This document shows positions 1-7,790 of a DNA stretch of 39,796 nucleotides, in pieces (the stretch's first letter is position 1; each line of letters begins with the position of its first letter). The translations under genes and the position numbers were made by a program. The DNA is from Pleurotus ostreatus/Saccharomyces cerevisiae fusant (taxonomy: Eukaryota > Opisthokonta): positions 1 to 39,796 of the forward strand of contig JAMQCK010000199.1 of NCBI GenBank assembly GCA_024196135.1, given 5' to 3'. The notes beneath the pieces were generated by a model, which made no database searches, was not told the DNA's origin, and saw only the letters and a program-made list of their open reading frames with translations.

Positions 1-128
1 AGGATAAGCTCGGCGACGTGGCGGTCAAGGTCCTCGTCGGTCACGGTGGGGGACACCGACGACCCCATAGAGGCACGCACAAGGTTTGAGACGACGGAGG
101 AGAGCGAGGAGGAAGGCGCCGACGACAT
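1..128 (-). CDS. 5' end of an unidentified gene, cut by the window edge
   Basis: Reading the minus strand from an ATG at 128-126, an open frame runs off the window. It encodes about 42 residues: a Ser-rich start (MSSAPSSSLSSVVSNLVRAS) followed by a more ordered, acidic stretch containing DEDLDRHVAELIL. There is no stop, and GC-rich third positions resemble the other coding exons here. I do not recognise the family, and too little is present to assign a function. It diverges from the first family gene at 483, so the roughly 355 bp between them should act as a shared promoter region. Confidence 0.6.
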   Translation of the reverse strand, partial: MSSAPSSSLSSVVSNLVRASMGSSVSPTVTDEDLDRHVAELI

Positions 129-388
129 GGTGGCTCGCTCCAACCTGCAGTGAACAATGACATGAACAGCCGCGTGTGACTCATTCCGGGCCGGAGGCGG
201 CGAAGCGTCACACTTGCGGCTTGCCCTCTCCCACCATGTCCAATTGTCCCGCCTACGCTTCAGTCTTCGAGATCTCCGGTATCCAGGACGCTCAACCTTC
301 CATAGACTCTCTATTGTGCCAGTAGACTCTCGAAACATAATAAGGACATTTGAGCAGCCGTCCTTATTGTCTTTCATGACATGGGTTG

Positions 389-715
389 CTAGCTTATAAC
401 GCTCGAGGATTTCGTCCGGCTCTTCGTGGTGTCCTTTTCGCCCCTACACTCCTTGCATTCTACTCTTTCTTCGGGGTTCAGCATGGCCAGGTCTTTTGGA
501 AATCGCTGGACTGGGGGCTTGATCACATTGCACTTGGGACATTCCCGGCGCGGTGAACCCCCGGTCATCTTACATGGCCAATTTCCACCTACTAGCCCTG
601 AACGCCAACGCTCTTCTATACCTTTTCGAATCATCTTGGCTCCTCTGGCGCGTCTCTTCGGCGCAGGTGTAAATTCTGATCTGGAGCAAACCAGGATTCC
701 CGCCGGTGATCGCAT
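389..715 (-). other. Antisense open frame with a zinc-ribbon-like motif
   Basis: A 108-codon ATG frame on the minus strand lies across the 5' leader and N-terminal codons of gene A. It contains CPKCNVIKPPVQRF and, 21 residues after the first pair, CKEC. That spacing (C-x2-C, Lys-Pro, Phe, then C-x2-C) resembles small zinc-ribbon proteins seen in fungi and phages. Against it: gene A reads through in the sense direction, and its TATA element and leader are shared with genes B and C. It could be a small antisense gene, a relic, or chance. I do not count it as an established gene. Confidence 0.25.
394..399 (+). promoter_or_regulatory. TATA-like element of gene A
   Basis: AGCTTATAAC places a TATA-like core about 85 bp before the proposed ATG at 483. 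Gene B has AGCTTATATATG at the same relative position, so the two core promoters look homologous. The leaders after each element also align (CTCTTCGTGG.. in A, CTCTCGGTGG.. in B). Confidence 0.5.
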
Positions 716-2201
716 CCGCGAATGGACCGAGGCGGATGAAGCTCAGGCGAATGCTCAGGAGCTCACGGGTCGTACTTCCCACTTGCCTGCCGACGAGGAC
801 GCCTCGACGCTCACGGCCGTCGGCAGACGTAGCCCGCAACAAGAGCGAGCATCGCAGCTCGTTCAGTCCCCTGTTGATCCTCCTGCCACCACCTTCGGCG
901 ACGAGTCGCATTCCCCAGGCACTACGCGGCCTTCTGCGCAGGAGCCGTCGCCACCACGAGTATCTCACGATGCTGCCGACGCTACCTCTCAGCCTCCGAA
1001 CCCGTCCTCCAGATCGCAGCTTCTCCTCCAGGATCGGACAACTATCCAGGCGGAGGAAATTGAACGCTATATGCGCTCTGAACGAAAGGAGGTGGCCCTG
1101 CCTCGTCCCAAAAGGCCAAATCACCTGGAATCTGCAGACTCTTCATCAATCGTCTCACTTAGCAGTGTTACCACGCTGTGTTCCGTGAACCAAGCTCCGG
1201 CACCGGACGCCCCGGACCTCACCCTCACTTTGACGGCTACGCATCTTCCCTCCGTGCGCCCTCGCGGCATCCTTCGCAAGCCAGGTGCCGCCCGTCGTGG
1301 TGGGAAATTGAGTATTCGGTTCATCGACGAACCGCTGATCAAGGTCATTAGCCCGGCACCGGACATTCTTGGGCTTCCTGATTCTTGGACGAAGCGTGGC
1401 TCGAGATCCAAGGAGGAATCTGAGGAGTCGTCATTGCCGGCGTCGACTTCGTCGACACCCATCTCCTCCGAGTCCTTCTTCGACAAGACGCCCTTCCCCA
1501 GGCATGCGGACCTCCCGCAAGCGTCCCCTGGGAGGGCTCCATCCACCATGCCGTTCCCCGGCGATCATGCACAGGTTGGTGAAAAGGAAAGGGACTCCCA
1601 GACTTCTTCCGCGGGGCTTTCTGCTCCTCCTCCAACGCCCCGTATCCCACATACGCCACTCCCGGACGAGGAATACGAGCCATTGCCCTCCGAGCTTTCC
1701 GCGCCACCTTCAGCGCCTCGCATCCCCTTTTCACCTCTTCCCGACGAGACTGAGGTCGAGGACGCCCTCATCGAACATGTGGAGCAATTTACAGCGGAGG
1801 TCAATGCTGTTCTCGGTCGCCAGGTCACCATCAATGAGTCCCCCACTGCAGTCCCCGAACTGCGGGCCCTCGTCCAACTCGTATATCCATCCGGCTATCC
1901 CGGACCCGCCGTTCTGTCGATGCGCGTCGGCACGTCCAGCGCCGTTCAAGCTGGCGAGACGTGGGACAATGCGCGCAGGACCTTCTTCACGTACTGCGAT
2001 TCTCTTCGCCCATCACGGCATACCACACCTCGCCTTGGTATCGAACGTATCTCCTTTGAGATCGAGCAGAGCGTCGTGGGGGTCGAGGCGGGCGTGCGAC
2101 ATGCGCACGCATGGGGTGGCAGTGACCTGGCGGTTCGATTGGTGAATATGGCTCGAGTGGAGTGCTCGAGTTGCCGGTACATCAGTGTGGCGATTGTGTA
2201 G
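483..2201 (+). CDS. Tandem family gene A, unknown function
   Basis: Single-exon gene of 572 codons. The start at 483 was chosen because all three paralogues begin in the same context (TTCAGCATG here, CTCAGCATG in B and C). The frame stays open further upstream but lacks an ATG. Residues 1-270 are Pro/Ser/Arg-rich and probably disordered. Motif 1 lies near residues 270-294 (RGILRK, then SIRFIDEPLIKVISPAPD). Motif 2 follows (SSESFFDKTPFPRHADL). A Pro-rich linker repeats the pattern SAPP-[ST]-PRIP-[HF]-[ST]-PLPDE twice. A compact C-terminal domain (about 457-572) holds VLSMRVGTSSAVQAGE, then FEIEQSVVGV, and ends in a C-x2-C (CSSC). No signal peptide or membrane segment is evident. I recognise no named domain. 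It is clearly homologous to gene B and more distantly to gene C. Confidence 0.75.
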   Translation: MARSFGNRWTGGLITLHLGHSRRGEPPVILHGQFPPTSPERQRSSIPFRIILAPLARLFGAGVNSDLEQTRIPAGDRIREWTEADEAQANAQELTGRTSHLPADEDASTLTAVGRRSPQQERASQLVQSPVDPPATTFGDESHSPGTTRPSAQEPSPPRVSHDAADATSQPPNPSSRSQLLLQDRTTIQAEEIERYMRSERKEVALPRPKRPNHLESADSSSIVSLSSVTTLCSVNQAPAPDAPDLTLTLTATHLPSVRPRGILRKPGAARRGGKLSIRFIDEPLIKVISPAPDILGLPDSWTKRGSRSKEESEESSLPASTSSTPISSESFFDKTPFPRHADLPQASPGRAPSTMPFPGDHAQVGEKERDSQTSSAGLSAPPPTPRIPHTPLPDEEYEPLPSELSAPPSAPRIPFSPLPDETEVEDALIEHVEQFTAEVNAVLGRQVTINESPTAVPELRALVQLVYPSGYPGPAVLSMRVGTSSAVQAGETWDNARRTFFTYCDSLRPSRHTTPRLGIERISFEIEQSVVGVEAGVRHAHAWGGSDLAVRLVNMARVECSSCRYISVAIV

Positions 2202-2740
2202 AGATACCCGCCTGCATTCGTGATTGAGGACAGGACATTGCTTTAGTAGCTAGATTTACGATCACCTTTACGCTCTTTTTACGACTGTTTACGAATCAGA
2301 AAATCAGAAGTAACATTCTATCCACGTTCCAGTATAGCGACTTAAGCGAAGCGCGACAGCAGGGATCGTGAAGGTCAGCCCAAGTTTCAGAGCGCGAACA
2401 GGGCAGTGTGACTTGAACCGTGACATATGCCCGTGCGATGTCAGCGTGTTGGCCGTGACCGTCATGTCCGTTCAAGTCTTCGAGTTCCACTCTTCTCCAT
2501 CACCATAGCCTGACGCTCTGGTTATCAGTCCTGGATAGAGGCGAATTGTGACGTCCGTTCCATCCTCGACCTTCACCAACGCCCAGCCCTCTGCTTCGAC
2601 CTTCAATAAAAACCTTCTGAGCTCGTGACGCTCAGGCCTGCATATCCACCCTATTGTGAGTTGGTGATTTCGAATCACAATTAGCCTGCTCAATGGTCAT
2701 CTCTATTGTTGTCGAAGAACTCTATGCCTCGACAGAAGCT
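2202..2740. other. Spacer between genes A and B
   Basis: No convincing plus-strand gene. The minus strand has a 73-codon frame at 2472-2693 with reasonable composition but no partner exon or recognised motif, so it is not called. Positions 2408-2516 resemble 4165-4262 upstream of gene C and are listed separately. Confidence 0.5.
2408..2516 (+). repeat. Upstream block shared by genes B and C (copy 1)
   Basis: This stretch aligns with 4165-4262. GTGACTTGAACCGTGAC is matched by GTGACTGAAACTGTGAC, then ATGCCCGTG by ATGCACGTG, GTCATGTCCGTT by ATCATGACCCTT, and TCGAGTTC by TCGAGTTC. It lies about 310-415 bp before the gene B start. It is either a conserved regulatory region or simply flank carried along in the tandem duplication. 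A weaker echo (TTCAGTCTTCGAG, about 264-276) precedes gene A. Confidence 0.55.
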
Positions 2741-2747
2741 TATATAT
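2741..2747 (+). promoter_or_regulatory. TATA box of gene B
   Basis: AGCTTATATATGC lies about 80 bp before the gene B ATG at 2823, matching the position of the gene A element in sequence and distance. Confidence 0.55.
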
Positions 2748-2822
2748 GCTGAGTGTTCAATCTCGCTCTCGGTGGCCTCCTTCCCCTACAACCTTACACT
2801 CCTTTCCTTCGCAGGGCTCAGC

Positions 2823-3926
2823 ATGACTCGATCACCTGAAAGCCGTGCAATGAAGGGCAAGGCGATTCACGTGAAGTGTCCCCGATGCAATGTATCGCTA
2901 CGCATATCGCCTGCCCCGACGGTCGATCCTCGCCCTCCCGCACCTGCGCAACCTCGTTTGGCTCCTTCCCCCCGAGCCAACAAAAACGGTGAAAGCCCCG
3001 ATAAGCGACCAAGGATGACGCTCACCAGAGATTGCATCTGTGACTGGATTGACGCGGTCGAAGCGGAGACAAGCACGCAAAACCGCGTGCCTTCCGCTGC
3101 CGCTCTTCGCGGTATCCTTCGCGAGTCAGGTAACCCTCCTCGACATGATAACCTGGAAGTCAGGCTTGTCGAAACGCCGTTGATCAGGGTCATCAGCCCA
3201 GCGCCATCCCTCGTCGGGCCATCACCATCACCCTCTTCCTCAAGTTCCGTTTCCTCCGAGTCTTTCTTCGACGAGACGCCTTTCCCCAGTCATGCCGATC
3301 TTCGAGAGAGGTTGTCCGAGTTGATTTCCTCCATTCTGCCTACCATCGGCGGTCAAACACACGGCGCACTCATGGTCGAATCCAGGCAAGCTGCTCTTCG
3401 TGCGCTTTTGCCTCTCCCTGCGACGCCCCTGAACCCACCTACGCCCCTTCCAGCAGAGGCTCACGATCAACTTGAGGTTTCCGACTCCTTTGGGCAGTCC
3501 TCCAAGGGCGTTGATTCCGCACTGTCCTCCCACAATCTGTCCATTGCAGGAGCGTCATCGGCCACGACAGTTCCCGAAATGCGCGCTCTTGTCCGCCTCG
3601 CTTATCCCTCGGGTCACCACGGACTGGCGGTTCTCACCATGCGCGTCGGCACATCCAGCTCTGTCCAAGCTGGCGACTCCTTGGAAGCCGCGCGCGAGCG
3701 CTTTCTCGGCTACTGTAACCATTTCCACCAACCAGACTCGACTTTGACGCGCTCTGACCTCGAGTATATCTTATTTGAGATCGAGGACAACGTTGTGGGA
3801 GTCGCCCCGGAGGGCGTGCTGAATGAGCACGCGTCGGGGGGCGGTGATCTAGCAAGCCGGTTGGTGGATATGGCGCGCTCGGTCTGCCCGGACTGTCACG
3901 AAGTCAATGTGACAATTGCTAGATAG
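2823..3926 (+). CDS. Tandem family gene B, unknown function
   Basis: Single exon, 367 residues, starting in the family context CTCAGCATG. The N-terminus carries a C-x2-C (KCPRCNV, Cys19 and Cys22) in a basic stretch, followed by a Pro-rich linker. Motif 1 near 110-129 reads RGILRES then VRLVETPLIRVISPAPS. Motif 2 reads SSESFFDETPFPSHADL. The C-terminal domain (about 250-367) has VPEMRALVRL, then VLTMRVGTSSSVQAGD, FEIEDNVVGV, SRLVDMARSV and a terminal C-x2-C (CPDC). It is about half identical to gene A over the C-terminal domain by eye, while the N-terminal halves hardly align. That contrast suggests a constrained C-terminal domain and fast-changing disordered N-terminus. No known domain recognised. 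The paired cysteines could bind zinc, but that is inference. Confidence 0.78.
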   Translation: MTRSPESRAMKGKAIHVKCPRCNVSLRISPAPTVDPRPPAPAQPRLAPSPRANKNGESPDKRPRMTLTRDCICDWIDAVEAETSTQNRVPSAAALRGILRESGNPPRHDNLEVRLVETPLIRVISPAPSLVGPSPSPSSSSSVSSESFFDETPFPSHADLRERLSELISSILPTIGGQTHGALMVESRQAALRALLPLPATPLNPPTPLPAEAHDQLEVSDSFGQSSKGVDSALSSHNLSIAGASSATTVPEMRALVRLAYPSGHHGLAVLTMRVGTSSSVQAGDSLEAARERFLGYCNHFHQPDSTLTRSDLEYILFEIEDNVVGVAPEGVLNEHASGGGDLASRLVDMARSVCPDCHEVNVTIAR

Positions 3927-4164
3927 CTTTGGCATGAAACTTGTGCTCAGGCAGACGGGACTTTCCTTCACTGGACTCCTTGTTCGATTCACGATCTTCT
4001 CTACGTTCTCTACACGAGTAGTTACGACTGGATATCCCAAGGAAGTGCATTTTTTGAACTCTTGCATTGCGAGTTGCTCACCAAGCACAACGGTCCAACG
4101 GTCGAGCTCGTGAGTGTGTCCACTTCGTTTTTCTGGCGTGCACAGTGCACACAGGTCGGAAGGC

Positions 4165-4262
4165 GTGACTGAAACTGTGACGCATGCACGTGTATTATCA
4201 GCGGCTTGACTTCAACCATCATGACCCTTCGAGTTCAACGCTTCTCTATTCAGTATGCCTGG
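4165..4262 (+). repeat. Upstream block shared by genes B and C (copy 2)
   Basis: Partner of 2408-2516, ending about 170 bp before the gene C start. The best-preserved parts are GTGACTGAAACTGTGAC, ATGCACGTG and TTCGAGTTC. Several substitutions separate the copies, so the duplication is not recent. Confidence 0.55.
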
Positions 4263-4352
4263 CCAGAGCGTGTAACTCTCTCTTCACCAGAATGGAGGCC
4301 TCAAGGCCCACGGAAGGTCCGTGCGTCGCCGGGAATAATTTCAGATGCGCAC

Positions 4353-4359
4353 TTAAATA
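4353..4359 (+). promoter_or_regulatory. TATA-like element of gene C
   Basis: CTTAAATAC lies about 78 bp before the gene C ATG, the same distance as the TATA elements of genes A and B. The sequence is weaker than in B. Confidence 0.4.
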
Positions 4360-4432
4360 CATTGGCAAGATCCTAGCTTAGTTTCCGTGGTCCTCCAGCT
4401 ACCCTCGCATCCCTTACTTGCCAAACCTCAGC

Positions 4433-5602
4433 ATGTCCACATCCTCCGAAGACTCAGACGTCGCTGCAGACCGGACGGCTTTTGTGGCCGACTGGCTCGC
4501 AGCGCAGCCGGGCGTTTCTGCCAACCGCGAGCCTAGCATGGCCTCTCGGGACGAAGTGTCCTCGGATTCCAGGCCGCAGCCTTCGCAAAGGTCCCTTAAA
4601 ATTGCTGTTTTCATCTGTTGGCTGGCCGACTGTGTTACTCTGGGCATGTTCGGGCTAGGGCCGCTGCGATCTCCTGACAGTTTCCAGTGCCTCAGGTTGG
4701 TAGAGGAAGAGCACGTTCTGATGCCAGGCGACTTTGAGGCTCAGTCTCGCGACCGGGTCAGGTTCCTTCAAACGCCGGCGGTGAGGACTATTAGCCCGGC
4801 GCCGTCTGTCGAGGAGATTTCTCAGCCGGATGTGGACAGTGAGCAGAGGCGGGTATACCCAGAGTCTGACACGGCCGTGTCCGATCACCGGGACCTCATT
4901 CCCCAGTCTGAACCTCGTCCGTCGCCACATACTCATGTAGAAACTGGCAGCAGATTAATCAAAGGTGCTTGCTCTCCCCCACGACCAGCACTCCCTCCGG
5001 CGACGGCGCTTCCTCCTGTGCCACAATCTTTCAGCCCTTCAAATCCATCGACGACGCATGTTGCGCATTCTTTGACGCCTAATAGTCCACAGCCAGATCT
5101 CATCATCGAGCACGCGATCTTGCGCTCCTCCCGGACCCCATTGCTGAGCATCGTGCATCTGGATGCGAATGATTGGTATCGTGCGGAAGGCCTCACAACA
5201 CTACACGTGTCCATGATGATGAGATTTCTCTCCGACGGCCCACCCGGGCTTCTCTGCGTGAGAATGCGAGTTCGCCACGACTCACACGAGCAGGTGGACG
5301 ATATGTACCTTTACACCAACATGCTGTGGGACGACGCTTGGAGGGGTTTCGAGAGGCGGTGCCGTGGCCTTTCCGAGGAGAGGGCGGTGAACGATTTTGT
5401 GCGACGTGTTCTCACTCGAGCCGTCGCATTGTCGACCATGAGCGCTGGGCAGGAAGTCAAGAGATTTTCTGCCGTAGTTGTGTCGGCTATATATCGCGCT
5501 GGCGAGCATACTAGTGAGCACACTCCCGGCTACGCGCCGGCGTACTGCAGTGATCTTTTGCTGTCTGTGCGATTCAATAATCCGCACATGTACGACGAGT
5601 AG
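4433..5602 (+). CDS. Tandem family gene C, divergent member
   Basis: Single exon, 389 residues, starting in the family context CCTCAGCATG. Motif 1 is kept near residues 106-125 (RVRFLQTPAVRTISPAPS), but the SSESFFD motif of A and B is missing. A hydrophobic stretch (IAVFICWLADCVTLGMFGL, about residues 56-75) is absent from the paralogues and could be a membrane segment or a buried helix. The C-terminal domain (about 254-384) keeps the layout: LLCVRMRVRHDSHEQVDD corresponds to VL.MRVGTSS.VQAG in A and B, followed by an aromatic helix-like stretch (WDDAWRGFERRC). The last Cys pair is reduced to one Cys. Homology to A and B is inferred from shared order, start context and these motifs. Function unknown. 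Confidence 0.72.
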   Translation: MSTSSEDSDVAADRTAFVADWLAAQPGVSANREPSMASRDEVSSDSRPQPSQRSLKIAVFICWLADCVTLGMFGLGPLRSPDSFQCLRLVEEEHVLMPGDFEAQSRDRVRFLQTPAVRTISPAPSVEEISQPDVDSEQRRVYPESDTAVSDHRDLIPQSEPRPSPHTHVETGSRLIKGACSPPRPALPPATALPPVPQSFSPSNPSTTHVAHSLTPNSPQPDLIIEHAILRSSRTPLLSIVHLDANDWYRAEGLTTLHVSMMMRFLSDGPPGLLCVRMRVRHDSHEQVDDMYLYTNMLWDDAWRGFERRCRGLSEERAVNDFVRRVLTRAVALSTMSAGQEVKRFSAVVVSAIYRAGEHTSEHTPGYAPAYCSDLLLSVRFNNPHMYDE

Positions 5603-6722
5603 TATATCTGAATGTCCTTTACGACCTACTACATGATCTTATCACAATTTTAAAGCCACCATCAAAGGACTTTTTCTGCGCGAGGACCGCCTCTAAGCGG
5701 ATGGCAACCGCTATCACCTTTCGAGCCGGACTACGTTATCGCTACTCAAGAGGTTCAAGCTGGAGAATTACCCCCGGATCGAGTATACTAACGTCACAGT
5801 GGTTAACGAACAATCGTATTGCAGGGAAGACTTCTCGTGTCCAGGCTACAGAAGGATGAGGACTACCCCGGTATTACTCTACAAGGGCAGTCGGTGATGG
5901 TCTGTGATTCGTGACCGAGTCGAACCGTGACTGCAACGCTCGCGGCCCCGCTGCCGATTGAGTTTGCTTCCGTCTCGGCGATGGCCGGGATACTTTGCTC
6001 CCGCTTTGTGGGTCCGTGCTTGCCTCCTGTAGATATACATATTGGCCTCCTTCACTGTGGTGTCAGCGAACAAGCAGCCTAAGTATACGCTGAGGTCATT
6101 GAGGTCATTGGCCAAGTACCGTACCGAGTGCTCCAGCAACCCAAACCAGCACGTGAATGAGCTAGGGCACACCCGTGCTTCCCCCGTTTTACCTCCGCCT
6201 CTTCTTCCGAGCGTCGAGGGTGCCGCGGTTTTAGACGCGCCTTACTCGAAGCCACAGCCTCCAACCTAAGAAAGGACGAGGCTAGTACGCACGCGCTCAG
6301 ACGGAGCACCCTACAATCAGTGGAAGTTCTCTCACTCAGCTAAAGGCTTCGCACTCAGGCGGAGCAGCGGCATGATGAGGCGAACGGCATAATTATACAG
6401 ACGGATCGCATGGACGCGTGTCTTCCATCCCCAGGTGCAATGTTCGTGTCCACGGCAGGCGCGTCATGGCCGCGGAGGGCAGGGTATAGTCACATAAAGA
6501 AGGCTCTCGGAAGATTTAGGCTTGACGACTCGGACGTTACTGGCTCGGACGTCACTGCCATACTGCGCTCGAGTCACCAGCCGGGCGCGCAACCGTAGCG
6601 GACAGTGCAGCTTGCTTGATTGCAAGTCGACGCGTGCAGACGACTCGCCTTCGGAGACCGCACCTCGCAAATGAAAAGCACGCGACGGCGTCCGAGGGTT
6701 GCCGCCGAGGAGAGGTAATATG

Positions 6723-6809
6723 CGGGCTGAATGAATCGAATCACGGTACACGGGCTGAATGAACGACACGCGGGCAGAATGAACGGCACGCGTGCTGTAT
6801 GAATCACGG
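6723..6809 (+). repeat. 20-bp minisatellite, about 4 degenerate copies
   Basis: Units read CGGGCTGAATGAACGACACG with variants. Copies start at 6723 (with an insertion), 6751, 6771 and 6791. The two middle copies differ at only two positions. Confidence 0.75.
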
Positions 6810-6952
6810 ACTCAACAGGACAATGAATGTATTACGGAGGACAATGAATCATGGGAGACGGCATAGTGCAGCGCGCGTGGCCGTGGGGCATGCCTCGAGG
6901 GCAGACAAGAACGATCGAGGGAGAAGTACACCGAGGGATGGGAGAACTATGC

Positions 6953-7040
6953 GCGGCAGACGGGGAGAGGTATACGCGGCAGACGGGGAGAGGTATACGC
7001 GGCAGACGGGGAGAGGTATACGCGCTAGACGGGGACAAGG
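6953..7040 (+). repeat. 23-bp tandem repeat, 3 exact copies plus a partial
   Basis: Three exact copies start at 6953, 6976 and 6999; each begins GCGGCAGACGGGGAGAGG and ends TATAC. A mutated partial copy (GCGCTAGACGGGGACAAGG) starts at 7022. Exact identity points to recent expansion. The core AGACGG-GAG recurs in the array at 7259. Confidence 0.9.
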
Positions 7041-7258
7041 ACGTGCGCACGCGTCCGAGTCCTGGCTCGTCCGCAGGACAACATCATCGTTACTTGTTCG
7101 GGAAACAATAAGATAGCGATGAGGAATGATTACAAGGCCTCTCTTGTGGAGAGGTATTGTGTGGGGCTGACATCGATGAGATGGGATGGAGGAACAAGGC
7201 TGGGACGGAGAACACACGCGATGGGACGAAGGGCACCCGCGGTAAGACGGCGAGCACA

Positions 7259-7298
7259 CGCGAAGAGACGGAGGATACCGCGAAGAGACGGAGGATAG
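7259..7298 (+). repeat. 20-bp tandem duplication
   Basis: CGCGAAGAGACGGAGGATAC is followed immediately by a copy differing in the last base. Looser relatives (GGGACGAAGGGCAC, AAGACGGCGAGCAC) precede it from about 7190, so this looks like the end of an older degenerate array. Confidence 0.8.
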
Positions 7299-7674
7299 TA
7301 CACACGCAAGAATGACGCACTTGCGAGGCGGAATGAAGCACTGGAAGGATGCTGAGTAGGCAAGACAAAGGGACGGCAATAAACGCACGCTTGATGGCTG
7401 GACGTCATGTATTCATGGCTCGATGCTGCATAAGTACACGTCCGCCGTCCGGACGAGCTCGAACAGTAACATTGTGCGCCCGAAACAGGGCATGCAGGGT
7501 CTTGTTAATATATTCGGGATGTCTTGTCAGTGTACCCGGTACGTCCTACGAATTCCGGTAAACATACGTCCTGCGTGTTCAGGGTGGGCTGAATGGATGT
7601 CAGTGCACTTGCAGGACAAGAGGACAAGGCGAGGACGTATCGAGCTGAGACGTACTACAGCGTTACTGTCGAAA

Positions 7675-7790
7675 ATTTTCGAGGTTACAGCCAAGTATAA
7701 GGTGTCAGCCAATTTTCGAGGTGACAGCCAACTTTCGAGGTTGCAGCCAAATTTCCAGAGGCTACAGCCAAGTTTTTTGAGGTTGCACAA
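7675..7790 (+). repeat. 18-21 bp degenerate minisatellite, 6 copies
   Basis: Consensus TTTTCGAGGTTACAGCCAA. Copies end in CAGCCAA at 7694, 7712, 7731, 7750 and 7771, with a last, more diverged copy ending at 7790. The CAGCCAA end is better conserved than the T-rich part. Confidence 0.8.

Larger units (their letters stand above)
3927..4432. other. Spacer and promoter region of gene C
   Basis: No gene seen. It holds the 3' flank of gene B, the block shared with gene B upstream DNA (4165-4262), a TATA-like element near 4353 and a pyrimidine-rich leader ending in CTCAGCATG. Confidence 0.5.

Noticed and set aside
2472..2693. 73-codon minus frame between genes A and B
   Set aside because: Composition is fairly protein-like, but it has no recognised motif or partner exon, and the B/C-shared block overlaps its end. 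Kept only as a note.
3980..3995. GTTCGATTC resembling a tRNA T loop
   Set aside because: Flanking bases do not form a T stem and no D arm or acceptor stem is present.
483..5602. Genes A-C as remnants of a retroelement gag
   Set aside because: C-x2-C pairs raised the idea, but there is no CCHC knuckle, protease, reverse transcriptase or terminal repeat, and each copy has its own TATA and stop.
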